Origin: Chloroflexota bacterium
Lineage (GTDB): Bacteria; Chloroflexota; Limnocylindria; Limnocylindrales; CSP1-4
Length of the DNA: 61,584 nt
Assembly (NCBI GenBank): GCA_004297395.1
Contig: SCUO01000072.1
Location: 1 to 61,584, forward strand
Direction: 5' to 3'
Shown: piece after piece, positions 45,951 through 54,156 of the stretch
How positions within the stretch are numbered: position 1 is the first letter of the stretch
How the letters are laid out: the number at the start of each line of letters is the position of its first letter
Made by a program: the position numbers and the translations under genes
Notes under the pieces: model-generated
Database searches by the model: none
What the model was told of the DNA's origin: nothing
What the model saw: the letters and a program-made list of their open reading frames with translations, nothing else

Positions 45951-46925
45951 TCATTCCGGCGGCACCGGCGTCGGCTTCGGGATGTAGGTCCCGTTCTCGG
46001 GGTCCGAGAGGATGACCTGGGCGACGGTCGATTCGCGGCCGGCGAGGAGGCTCCGGAGCAGCCGAACCTGGCCCGGGATGATTGACGGCGACCGGGCGCT
46101 CGGGGTGTACAGGCCGAAGACCGCGAGCCACGATTCGGGCGATGTCCCGACGACGAACCCGGTCGCGTCCGAGACGGTGACGAGCAGCCGAGACGCAGTG
46201 CTGCCGATGTCGTCCGGGACGAGCGCTCCGAGGCGGCGGGCCGCGTCGAGGGTGACCGGGTCCAGCCGGTCCCCGACGCCGAAGGCCGCCGCTTCCGCCC
46301 GCGAATCGTCGATGACCGGGAGTGAAGCCGCCGCTGCTGCGGCGGCTTCACTTTGGGCGAACAGGACGCCGTCGACGTCGACCAGGAAGCGGGCCTCGCC
46401 GACGGCCCAGGCCAGGATCGCCTCGCGCTCGTCGATCTCGACGACCAGGGTGTCGGGCAGCGACACCCGAACCCGGGCCTCGGCGACCCCCGGCAGCGCC
46501 GCGATCCGGTCTTCGAGCGGCTCGACCGTGATCCGGAACAGGTTCGTCCCGGTCGGGATCCCGATCGCGGATTCGACCGCGGCCCGTGATGTCCAGCGCA
46601 GGTCCGGGATCTCGGCCCGGGTGTAGCTGAAGGCCGTCGTGGCGGCCAGGCCGTACACGGCTCCGAGGGTTGCCACGATGCCGAGCACAGCGCCCGCCCG
46701 GGCCGGCGTGAAGCGCGGCAGGCGGCTCGGCCGCGGCAGCCGGATCGACGGCCGGCTGAAGGTAGCCCGCCCGACACCCCCCGCGGATCCGGTCTCGGGG
46801 GTTCCGCTCCCGGGGGACCCGGTCCCGGACGGGCGGAAACCGCGTGCCGGATGGGCGCCCCGGCCGGCCGGGCCCGGTCGGGATGCTCCCGAGGATGGCC
46901 GGGGACGCCGGCCCGGGAGCTTCAT
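45951..46925 (-). CDS. ftsQ: Cell division protein FtsQ/DivIB
   Basis: 324-aa bitopic protein: a Pro/Arg/Gly-rich cytoplasmic tail (1-about 75), one transmembrane helix (77-97), a POTRA domain (about 103-170, ending in LPDTLVVEIDEREAILAW) and a beta domain. Organises the FtsQLB complex at the septum. A seven-Ala run lies in the beta domain, encoded by a perfect 14-bp palindrome. ATG 46925 overlaps the ddl stop by 4 nt. Confidence 0.92.
   Translation of the reverse strand: MKLPGRRPRPSSGASRPGPAGRGAHPARGFRPSGTGSPGSGTPETGSAGGVGRATFSRPSIRLPRPSRLPRFTPARAGAVLGIVATLGAVYGLAATTAFSYTRAEIPDLRWTSRAAVESAIGIPTGTNLFRITVEPLEDRIAALPGVAEARVRVSLPDTLVVEIDEREAILAWAVGEARFLVDVDGVLFAQSEAAAAAAASLPVIDDSRAEAAAFGVGDRLDPVTLDAARRLGALVPDDIGSTASRLLVTVSDATGFVVGTSPESWLAVFGLYTPSARSPSIIPGQVRLLRSLLAGRESTVAQVILSDPENGTYIPKPTPVPPE
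46321..46352. repeat. Perfect 14-bp palindrome inside ftsQ
   Basis: AGTGAAGCCGCCGC - TGCT - GCGGCGGCTTCACT. In the ftsQ frame it encodes the Ser-Glu-Ala-rich insert with its poly-Ala run. Unlike the terminator hairpins it lies within a coding sequence. Confidence 0.8.
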
Positions 46926-48073
46926 CGAGGCAGGTCCGCCGGGCTCAGCGAGCCGGCGGCGCGGCTGCCGCCCGGGCGGTCGGCGTGGCGTTCCAGGGCC
47001 AGGTCGATGAGCAGCCGGCAGACGGCGACGAAGTCGAGGCCGGCCTCGGCCGGCATCGTCGGGAAGAGGCTGATCGGGGTGAAGCCCGGGATCGTGTTGA
47101 TCTCGGACAGGAACGGCTCGTCATTGCGAACCAGGAAGTCGACCCGGGCGAAGCCCTCGCCGCCGATCGCTCGGTAGGCGTCCCGGGCCAGCTTGCGGAT
47201 CGCCTGCCGGAGCGGCTCGGGCAGCTCGGCCCGGGTCGAGGTCTCGGACAGGCCCGGCGTGTACTTGGCCTCGTAGTCGTAGAACTCGTGGCCGGCGACG
47301 ATCTCGCCCGGCCCGAAGATCCCGAGCGGCGGCTCCGTCCCGATGATCGAGACCTCGAGGTCCCTGGCCCCGGCCAGGTAGGTCTCGGCCAGGGCCAGGC
47401 TGTCGAAGTGGAAGGCGAGCTCCAGGGCCGCGGCACGCTCCTCCGGCCCGTGCGCCAATGTCATCCCGACGGAGCTCCCGAGGCGGGCCGGCTTGATCAT
47501 GAGCCGCGGATCGCCGGCCCCCGCCGCGAAGGCCTCGAGCTCGCCCAGGACGGCATCGCGCTCGGCCCGCCAGCGGGCGATCCGGATCTCGCGCCAGTCG
47601 ACGACCGGCAGGCCCAGGCCGCGCCAGACGCGCTTCTGCATCGCCTTGTCCATGCCGATCGCCGAGGCCATGACGCCGGCCCCGGTGTAGGCCACGCCGG
47701 CGGCGTCGAGAAGCGCCTGGACCGTCCCGTCCTCGCCGAACGGCCCGTGGAGGGCGACGAAGACGACCGGCGGCGGCGCGGCGGCGGCTAGTCGATCGAG
47801 GGCGGCGCCGACCCGGACCGGGCCCTCGGCCCCGAGCGAAGCCGGGTCGTCGTAGGCGGCCCCGGGGCGGCCGCCGCGGGCATGGTCGGCCGGCAGCCAC
47901 CACCAGCGGCCCTCGAGGTCGATGAGGACCTGGCGGACGTCGAAGCCGTCGGCCTGGAGGGCATCCGCGATGGCCGTGCCCGAGACGATCGAGACGTCGT
48001 GCTCGGCCGACGGGCCACCGAGCAGGACGACGATCGGCGGGCGAGCCGGCGGAGCGGCGTCGGGGCTGGTCAC
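46922..48073 (-). CDS. ddl: D-alanine-D-alanine ligase
   Basis: Makes the D-Ala-D-Ala dipeptide for peptidoglycan. 383 aa, ATP-grasp: GGPSAEHDVSIVSG at the N-terminus, ALHGPFGEDGTVQ, GMDKAMQKRVW, IKPARLGSSVGM and FLSEINTIPGFTP. The Glu after the omega-loop and the final Asn-Thr motif are in place. GTG 48073 overlaps the murB stop by 4 nt. Confidence 0.96.
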   Translation of the reverse strand: MTSPDAAPPARPPIVVLLGGPSAEHDVSIVSGTAIADALQADGFDVRQVLIDLEGRWWWLPADHARGGRPGAAYDDPASLGAEGPVRVGAALDRLAAAAPPPVVFVALHGPFGEDGTVQALLDAAGVAYTGAGVMASAIGMDKAMQKRVWRGLGLPVVDWREIRIARWRAERDAVLGELEAFAAGAGDPRLMIKPARLGSSVGMTLAHGPEERAAALELAFHFDSLALAETYLAGARDLEVSIIGTEPPLGIFGPGEIVAGHEFYDYEAKYTPGLSETSTRAELPEPLRQAIRKLARDAYRAIGGEGFARVDFLVRNDEPFLSEINTIPGFTPISLFPTMPAEAGLDFVAVCRLLIDLALERHADRPGGSRAAGSLSPADLPR

Positions 48074-49062
48074 GCGGCGGCGCCTCCGGTGTCGTCGGCC
48101 GGCCACGGCCAGCCGGTCCAGTCGCCGACGAACTCGACCTCGAAGCGAAGGTCGATGCCGTCGGTCGCCCGAATCGTGGCACGGATGTGATCTGCCAGCC
48201 GGCGGACGTCCGCGGCCCGCCCGCCCTTCTCGCTGACGATGAAGTTGGCGTGCTTCTCGCTGACCGTCGCGCCACCGATCCGGAAGCCCTTGAGCCCCGC
48301 CCGGTCGATGAGGAGGCCGGCTGCCGGTGCGTCGTCGGGATTGCGGAAGACGCTGCCGGCCGAGGGCAGTCCCAGGGGCTGATGGGCCTGGCGCCAGCGC
48401 CGGATGTCGTCGAGGCGCTCGCGGATGACGTCGGCCGGCGCCGGGGTCAGCCGGAACGTGGCCCCGGCCACGATCTCGCGGCCGGCCGGGTCCGCCTGGT
48501 GCTTGAAGCGGCTGTCGCGATAGGCAAGGCCGAGCTCGGCGGCCGGGACCCGGGCCTCGGTCCCGTCGGCCAGGAGGACGTCGGCGCTTTCGAGGATCGA
48601 GGCGACGTCGCTGCCGTGGGCCCCGGCATTGGCCCACACGGCCCCCCCGACCGTGCCCGGGATCGCCAGCCCGAACTCGAGCCCGGACAGGCCCGCCTTC
48701 TGGGTCTCCGTGGCAGCTCGGGCCATCGGCACGCCGGCGGCGGCCACGTAGCGGTCGCCGTCGACCCGGGTCTGCTCGGCCCGGACGTGGACGACGAGGC
48801 CCCGGATGCCCCGGTCGGAGATGACGAGGTTGCTCCCCCGCCCGAGCAGGAACAGCGGGATCGCGCGGGCCCTCGCGAACCGGACGAGGCCCCGCAGCTC
48901 GAAACCGTTGCGGGCCGTGGCCAGGAGATCCGCCCGACCACCGACGCGCATCGTGGTGAGGTTGGCCAGCGGGGCGTCGCGATCCGCCCGGACGCCGAGC
49001 CGGCGGGCCATCTCGGCCTGGAGGGCCAGGGTGTCGAGCTCAGGGGCGGGCTGCCCGGTCAT
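48070..49062 (-). CDS. murB: UDP-N-acetylenolpyruvoylglucosamine reductase
   Basis: NADPH/FAD reduction giving UDP-MurNAc. 330 aa, with LTTMRVGGRADLL, LGRGSNLVISD (FAD binding), GLEFGLAIPGTVGGAVWANAGAHG, and the catalytic Ser in SAGSVFRNP; SEKHANFIVSEKGG near the end is a type-II-like C-terminus. ATG 49062 starts 13 nt after the murG stop. murC, usually between murG and murB, is missing. Confidence 0.95.
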   Translation of the reverse strand: MTGQPAPELDTLALQAEMARRLGVRADRDAPLANLTTMRVGGRADLLATARNGFELRGLVRFARARAIPLFLLGRGSNLVISDRGIRGLVVHVRAEQTRVDGDRYVAAAGVPMARAATETQKAGLSGLEFGLAIPGTVGGAVWANAGAHGSDVASILESADVLLADGTEARVPAAELGLAYRDSRFKHQADPAGREIVAGATFRLTPAPADVIRERLDDIRRWRQAHQPLGLPSAGSVFRNPDDAPAAGLLIDRAGLKGFRIGGATVSEKHANFIVSEKGGRAADVRRLADHIRATIRATDGIDLRFEVEFVGDWTGWPWPADDTGGAAA

Positions 49063-49075
49063 TGTCGTTGGGCCG

Positions 49076-50242
49076 TCATGGCCGCCCGGCGAGGCTGCCG
49101 CCGCCGCGGGCGATGCGCTCGACGCTGGCGGCGTCCGGCAGCGGTTCGCGCAGCGCGAGGGCCAGCAGCATCGTCGCGACCGCGTCGGCGGCCGCCGGGC
49201 GGCCCAGGCTTCGTGATGCGGCGGCCATCGCCGCGTGGGTCGCGGGCTCGTCGAGGATCCGGGTCGCCTCGAGGAGGGCGGCCCCGTCCAAGTCGGCGTC
49301 CTCGATGAGCCGTGCGGCGCCGGCATCGGCCAGGCGGACGGCGTTGGCGCGCTGATGGCCGCCCGCGTGGGGATAGGGCACGACGATCATGGGCAGGCCG
49401 AGGGCGGTGACCTCGGCCAACGTCGACGAGCCGGCTCGACCAAGGACCAGGTCGGCGGCGGCCAGCGCGGTCAGCATCTCGTCCCGCAGGAAGGGCTCCG
49501 GACGATAGCGGGCCTGGGCATCGGCCGGCAGCCGCTCCCGGGCCGCCAGGGCGGCCGCGTAGCCGTCGTCGCCGGTCACGTGGATGACGTGGATCCGCTC
49601 GAGGAGACGCGGCAGGACCTCGGCCACGGCCGTGTTGAATCGGCGGACGGCCTGGGAGCCGCCGAAGACGAGCAGGACCCGTGCGCCCGGCGGGATCTCG
49701 AGGCGCTCCCGGGCCGCCAGCCGGTCGATCCCCCGGGTCTCGCGGATGGGCGTGCCGGTCTCGAGGCACGGCCGGCGGCCGCCGAGCGCCGCGCATGTCG
49801 CGGCCACGGAGACGGCGATCGCACTGGCCAGGCGGGCAGTCGCCCGGACGCTCCGACCGGGCACGACGTTGCCCTCCCACAGGAGGACCGGGATCCGCAG
49901 GATCGCGGCCGCGACGAGGATCGGGATCGCGACGTAGCCGCCGGTGGTGAAGATCGCCGACGGCCTGTCGGCAGCGAGCAGGGCCAGCGCCTGGGGCACG
50001 GAGAGCGCGAGGCGGGCCGGGTCGAGGACGAGGTGGACGTCACGGTCGACCGTGCGGAGGGATCGGAGGGCGAGCCGGCGCAGGGGGATGCCGGCCCCTC
50101 GGACGATCCGGTCCTCGAGACCTCGATGCCCGCCGATCCAGCCGAGCTCAGGCGGGTTCGGCCGGTGTCGGAGGGAGTCCGCGACGGCGAGAGCCGGGTA
50201 GATGTGGCCACCCGTTCCGCCGCCCGCGATCAGCAGGCGCAT
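49076..50242 (-). CDS. murG: UDP-GlcNAc:lipid I N-acetylglucosaminyltransferase
   Basis: Converts lipid I to lipid II at the inner face of the membrane. 388 aa, GT-B fold: GGGTGGHIYPALAVA at residues 7-21, TTGGYVAIPILVAA, LLVFGGSQAVRRFN, and the donor site LVLGRAGSSTLAEVTALGLPMIVVPYPHAGGHQ read in parts. The first 95 nt overlap the 3' end of ftsW in another frame. Confidence 0.96.
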   Translation of the reverse strand: MRLLIAGGGTGGHIYPALAVADSLRHRPNPPELGWIGGHRGLEDRIVRGAGIPLRRLALRSLRTVDRDVHLVLDPARLALSVPQALALLAADRPSAIFTTGGYVAIPILVAAAILRIPVLLWEGNVVPGRSVRATARLASAIAVSVAATCAALGGRRPCLETGTPIRETRGIDRLAARERLEIPPGARVLLVFGGSQAVRRFNTAVAEVLPRLLERIHVIHVTGDDGYAAALAARERLPADAQARYRPEPFLRDEMLTALAAADLVLGRAGSSTLAEVTALGLPMIVVPYPHAGGHQRANAVRLADAGAARLIEDADLDGAALLEATRILDEPATHAAMAAASRSLGRPAAADAVATMLLALALREPLPDAASVERIARGGGSLAGRP

Positions 50243-51569
50243 CGGTCTCCTGGCTGGTCCGCTCCACCGTCTCCCGGGAGATCGACAGGAGGATCCCGGC
50301 GGCGGCGAAGCTGATGATGAGCGACGAGCCGCCGGCGCTGATGAACGGGAGGGTGATCCCGGTCACCGGCACGAGCGCCACGACGACCCCGATGTTGATG
50401 AACGCCTGGATGCAGATCCAGGCCGTGATCCCGAGGGCGAGAAGGGCCCCGAACGTGTCGGGCGCCCGGAGCGCGGTCCGGATCCCGGCATAGGCCAGGA
50501 GCAGGAACAGCCCGACGACCAGGCTCGCCCCGACGAACCCGAACTCCTCGCCGATGATTGCGAAGATGAAGTCGTTCCAGGCGTTCGGCAGGTACAGGCC
50601 GCCGGCCAGCTTGCTCTCGCCGAGGCCGCTGCCGAAGATGCCGCCGAGGCCGAGGGCGAGGAGCCCCTGGATCGTGTGGAAGCCGGTATGGAGCGGATCC
50701 TGCCACGGGTCGAGGAACGTCCGGATCCGCTGGATCTGATACTCGCGGAGCCCGACGACGAGGGCCGCGACCACGCCGAGGACCGCCATCGCCCCGAACT
50801 GCCAGAGGCGGGCGCCGGCGACGAAGAACATCGTGAAGGCCGTCGCCGCGATGACCGTGGTGGTGCCAAGGTCCGGCTCCCTGAAGACGAGCGCGATGAC
50901 CGGCACGCTGATGAGCAGGAACGGGATGGTCCCCGAGCGGAAGCCGGCGATCCGGGTGCCCCGCGACGCCATCCAGTGGGCGAGATAGACGACCAGGGCC
51001 AGCTTGGCGATCTCGGCCGGGTGGATCGCCGGCAGCGGTCCGAGGACGAGCCAGCGGGCCGAGCCGCCGACGACCCGGTTGAGGCTCGGCACGAAGACGA
51101 GGACTAGGAGGGCAACGGCGACGAGATAGGCGGGCAGCGACACCAGCCGGAGGTAGCGATAGTCGATGCGCATGATGACGAGCATCGCCAGGACGCCGAG
51201 AGCTGCCCACAGGATCTGGGGGCCGACGATGGCGAGCGTGTCGTCCTGCTGGATATAGGCCCGCATCGCCGACGACGAGTAGACCATCAGGATGCCGATC
51301 GCCGACAGGGCGACCACGGCGATGAGGATCGACCAGTCCGGCTGGTGGTGCTCGCGGCGGAGGATGACGTCCGGCTTGGCTGCGGCGGCCGCGCCACGCG
51401 GGACGGATCGCCCGCCGGCTGCCCCGGGCTCGCTCCTGCGGTTCCCGCGCGGGATCGCCGGCGAGCCGTGGCTGCCACCTCCGCGCCGTGGGAGGGGCAA
51501 GGCCCGCGGCGCGACCGATGTCGACGTCGTCGACCGCAGGCCCGGCAGGGAGCGACGCATCAGGCCCAT
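50148..51569 (-). CDS. ftsW: Lipid II polymerase FtsW (SEDS family)
   Basis: 473-aa SEDS glycosyltransferase with about ten membrane helices; IHPAEIAKLALVVYLA, REPDLGTT, NDFIFAIIGEEFGFVG and GITLPFISAGGSS are the conserved loops, including the Asp of the GEEFG/PDLG active region. A cytoplasmic N-terminal tail of about 75 residues is Arg/Pro-rich. ATG 51569 overlaps the murD stop by 1 nt (TGATG). The hydrophilic C-terminal about 30 residues are encoded within murG. Confidence 0.95.
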   Translation of the reverse strand: MGLMRRSLPGLRSTTSTSVAPRALPLPRRGGGSHGSPAIPRGNRRSEPGAAGGRSVPRGAAAAAKPDVILRREHHQPDWSILIAVVALSAIGILMVYSSSAMRAYIQQDDTLAIVGPQILWAALGVLAMLVIMRIDYRYLRLVSLPAYLVAVALLVLVFVPSLNRVVGGSARWLVLGPLPAIHPAEIAKLALVVYLAHWMASRGTRIAGFRSGTIPFLLISVPVIALVFREPDLGTTTVIAATAFTMFFVAGARLWQFGAMAVLGVVAALVVGLREYQIQRIRTFLDPWQDPLHTGFHTIQGLLALGLGGIFGSGLGESKLAGGLYLPNAWNDFIFAIIGEEFGFVGASLVVGLFLLLAYAGIRTALRAPDTFGALLALGITAWICIQAFINIGVVVALVPVTGITLPFISAGGSSLIISFAAAGILLSISRETVERTSQETDAPADRGRRNGWPHLPGSRRRGLPPTPAEPA

Positions 51570-53167
51570 CAGCGCGCCACGCCCGCGAGGAGCCGCTGGA
51601 CGGCGGCGCGGAACGCCCGGCCCCGCGCCGCGTAGTCGACGAACATGTCGAAGCTCGCTGCGGCCGGCGACAGCAGGACCGTGGCAAATGGCCCGGTCGG
51701 TCCGGATGCCGCCCGGCCGGGATCACCGGCCGCGCCGGCCGCGCCTCCCGCGGCGAGGGCGTCCCGGGCGATGGCCGACGCCGTCGCGACGGCCTCGTCG
51801 AGGCTCGCAGCGCGCTCGATCCGGGCGAGGCCGGCGGCGCCGAACAGCCCGGCCATGGCGTCCGCCGATTCCCCGATCAGGACCGCGGCAGCCGCCCGCT
51901 CGGCGGCGACGACCGCCAGGCCGGACAGGTCGACGCCCTTGTCGCGGCCCCCGGCGATGAGGACGACCGGCGCAGGGAAGGCCCGCAGGGCGGCGATGAC
52001 GGCGTCGGGCTGGGTTCCCTGCGAATCGTTGACGTAGCGGATCCCGCCGGCGACGGCCACCGTTTCGAGCCGGTGCTCCACCCCGGTGAAGCCCGCGGCG
52101 GCTCGTCGGATCGCGTCGGGCGCGACCCCGAGGAGGAGCGCGACGCTGACCGCGGCGAGGGCGTTCGAGACGTTATGGGCGCCCGGGATCGCGAGCTCGT
52201 CCAGGGGCAGGATCCTGCCGCCGGGCCCGACCGCGGCCGCACCGCCGCCGACGAGCGGGAGGCGCTGCACGCCGGCCCCGACGATCCAGCCATCCACCAC
52301 GCCGACGCCGCCGGGGATCGGCCGTTCCCGCCGGTACAGGACCGCCGGCGCCGTCCCCAGGCCGGCGTAGGCAGCCACGACCGGGTCCTCGGCGTTGAGG
52401 ACGAGCGCGCCGTCCGGGTCCACGAGCTCGGCCAGGCGCCGCTTCGCCCGCCGATACGCCTCCACCGTGCCGTGCCGGTCGAGGTGGTCTGCGGTCACGT
52501 TCGTGTATGCGGCGACGGTCGTCCCGCGGGACAGGGTCGGCAGCTGGAGCTCGGACAGCTCGATGACGACGCGGTGCTCCGCCGTCAGCTCGGGCAGCCG
52601 CTCCACGAGCGGGATGCCGATGTTGCCACCGAGGACGGCCGGGTGGGCCGGGATCCCCGCGAGCAGCGCGGCGGTGAGGGCAGCCGTCGTCGTCTTGCCC
52701 TTCGTCCCGGTGACCCCGATCGTCGGCGCTGGGCAGAGGCGGAGGAACAGGTCCGGCTCGCTGACGATCGCCGGGGCCTCCGGGTCGCCGCCGGCCCGGG
52801 CGTCCCGGAGGGCTGCGAGGGCCTGGCGCAGGCGCGGCTCGGTCGTGGGGTAGTCCGGGTTGATCGAGGGCGAGGCGACGACCAGGGCGGCATGTCGCCA
52901 GGTCGCCACGGGGTCGACGTCCGGCCCGAGCCGGAGCGTCACGTGCCGCCCCTCGAGGGCTGCGATGGCCGCGCGGAGCTGCGCCGTCGGACGGCCGTCG
53001 TAGACGGTCACCCGGGCGCCGGCATCGGCGAGGAAGCGGGCGACCGCGATGCCGCTCCGGGCGAAGCCGAGGACCGTGATGCGCCGATTGCGCAGGCCCC
53101 CGCCCAGGACCTCGGCCAGGACGAGCCGGTCGGGATCGATCGTCGTGGCGCCCCGGTGGTCGGTCAT
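51569..53167 (-). CDS. murD: UDP-N-acetylmuramoylalanine-D-glutamate ligase
   Basis: Adds D-Glu to UDP-MurNAc-Ala. 532 aa, longer than the usual about 450 because of an Ala/Gly/Pro insert near the C-terminus and extra residues before the central domain. The N-terminal Rossmann domain begins ITVLGFARSGIAVARFL; the Mur ligase P-loop is GVTGTKGKTTT; YTNVTADHLDRHG, HNVSNALAA and IAGGRDKGVD follow. ATG 53167 chosen; GTG 53179 would overlap mraY by 4 nt and is equally plausible. Confidence 0.94.
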   Translation of the reverse strand: MTDHRGATTIDPDRLVLAEVLGGGLRNRRITVLGFARSGIAVARFLADAGARVTVYDGRPTAQLRAAIAALEGRHVTLRLGPDVDPVATWRHAALVVASPSINPDYPTTEPRLRQALAALRDARAGGDPEAPAIVSEPDLFLRLCPAPTIGVTGTKGKTTTAALTAALLAGIPAHPAVLGGNIGIPLVERLPELTAEHRVVIELSELQLPTLSRGTTVAAYTNVTADHLDRHGTVEAYRRAKRRLAELVDPDGALVLNAEDPVVAAYAGLGTAPAVLYRRERPIPGGVGVVDGWIVGAGVQRLPLVGGGAAAVGPGGRILPLDELAIPGAHNVSNALAAVSVALLLGVAPDAIRRAAAGFTGVEHRLETVAVAGGIRYVNDSQGTQPDAVIAALRAFPAPVVLIAGGRDKGVDLSGLAVVAAERAAAAVLIGESADAMAGLFGAAGLARIERAASLDEAVATASAIARDALAAGGAAGAAGDPGRAASGPTGPFATVLLSPAAASFDMFVDYAARGRAFRAAVQRLLAGVAR

Positions 53168-53175
53168 GACGGCGC

Positions 53176-54156
53176 TCACTGGAGCCGGTCGATCGAGGCG
53201 AGGAAGAGGACAACCCCCAGCAGCCCGGCCAGGATCCCGACGATCCAGAACCGCAGCGTGATCTTCTCCTCGTCCCAGCCCGACAGCTCGAAGTGGTGGT
53301 GGATCGGCGACATCCGGAAGATCCGCTTGCCGTGGGTCAGCTTGAAGTAGGCGATCTGGAGGACGACGGACCCGGTCTCGATGACGAAGATCAAGCCGAT
53401 CAGGGGCAGGACCAGGATCTGGCCGGTGATGAGGGCCGTGACGGCCAGGGTGGCCCCCAGGGCCAGGGACCCCGAATCGCCCATGATCACCTGGGCCGGG
53501 TGGACGTTGAACCACAGGAAGCCGAGCAGCGTGCCGATGATCAGGGCGCACAGGAGGGCCAGGTTCGGCTGGGTCGGCTCGTTGAGGATCGCGATCAGCA
53601 TGAACGCGACGAAGGCGAAGATGAGCGTCCCGCCGGCCAGGCCGTCGAGCCCGTCGGTGATGTTGACGCCGTTCGAGGCGGCGACGATGGCGAACGCGGC
53701 AAAGGCGACGAAGACCCACGGGTCGATCCCGACGGCGCCGATGAACGGGACCGCGATCTCGTCGATCTGGTAGGTCGACTGGATCGAGTAGGCGGCCACG
53801 CCCGCGACGACGACCAGCCACAGCATCTTCTGGCGCGCCCGGATGCCCTCGCCGGTCCGGACGTTGAGGTAGTCGTCGAAGGCGCCCAGGATCCCGACCA
53901 GGACGAGGGTCGCCAGGGGGGCGATGATGCCGCGCTCGGGCGGCCCCACGAACACGTAGTAGAGCGCCACCACGATGACGATGAGCAGGAGGCCGCCCAT
54001 CGTCGGCACGCCCTCCTTGGCGAGGTGGCTCTCGGGACCTTCGCGCCGGATCCGCTTCCCGAAGCCGAGGGCCCGCAGGGCCCGGATGTAGAAGGGCATG
54101 AGGATGACCACCAGGGCGAAGCCCAGGAGGAGGCCCTGGATGAGCTCGACGGTCAC
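53176..54156 (-). CDS. mraY: Phospho-MurNAc-pentapeptide transferase MraY
   Basis: Attaches the MurNAc-pentapeptide to undecaprenyl phosphate, forming lipid I. 326 aa, ten membrane helices; KEGVPTMGG (residues about 47-55), the Asp pair in GAFDDYLN, NGVNITDGLDGLAGG, and the His-rich loop MSPIHHHFELSGW are all present. GTG 54156 overlaps the murF stop by 4 nt. Confidence 0.97.
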   Translation of the reverse strand: MTVELIQGLLLGFALVVILMPFYIRALRALGFGKRIRREGPESHLAKEGVPTMGGLLLIVIVVALYYVFVGPPERGIIAPLATLVLVGILGAFDDYLNVRTGEGIRARQKMLWLVVVAGVAAYSIQSTYQIDEIAVPFIGAVGIDPWVFVAFAAFAIVAASNGVNITDGLDGLAGGTLIFAFVAFMLIAILNEPTQPNLALLCALIIGTLLGFLWFNVHPAQVIMGDSGSLALGATLAVTALITGQILVLPLIGLIFVIETGSVVLQIAYFKLTHGKRIFRMSPIHHHFELSGWDEEKITLRFWIVGILAGLLGVVLFLASIDRLQ

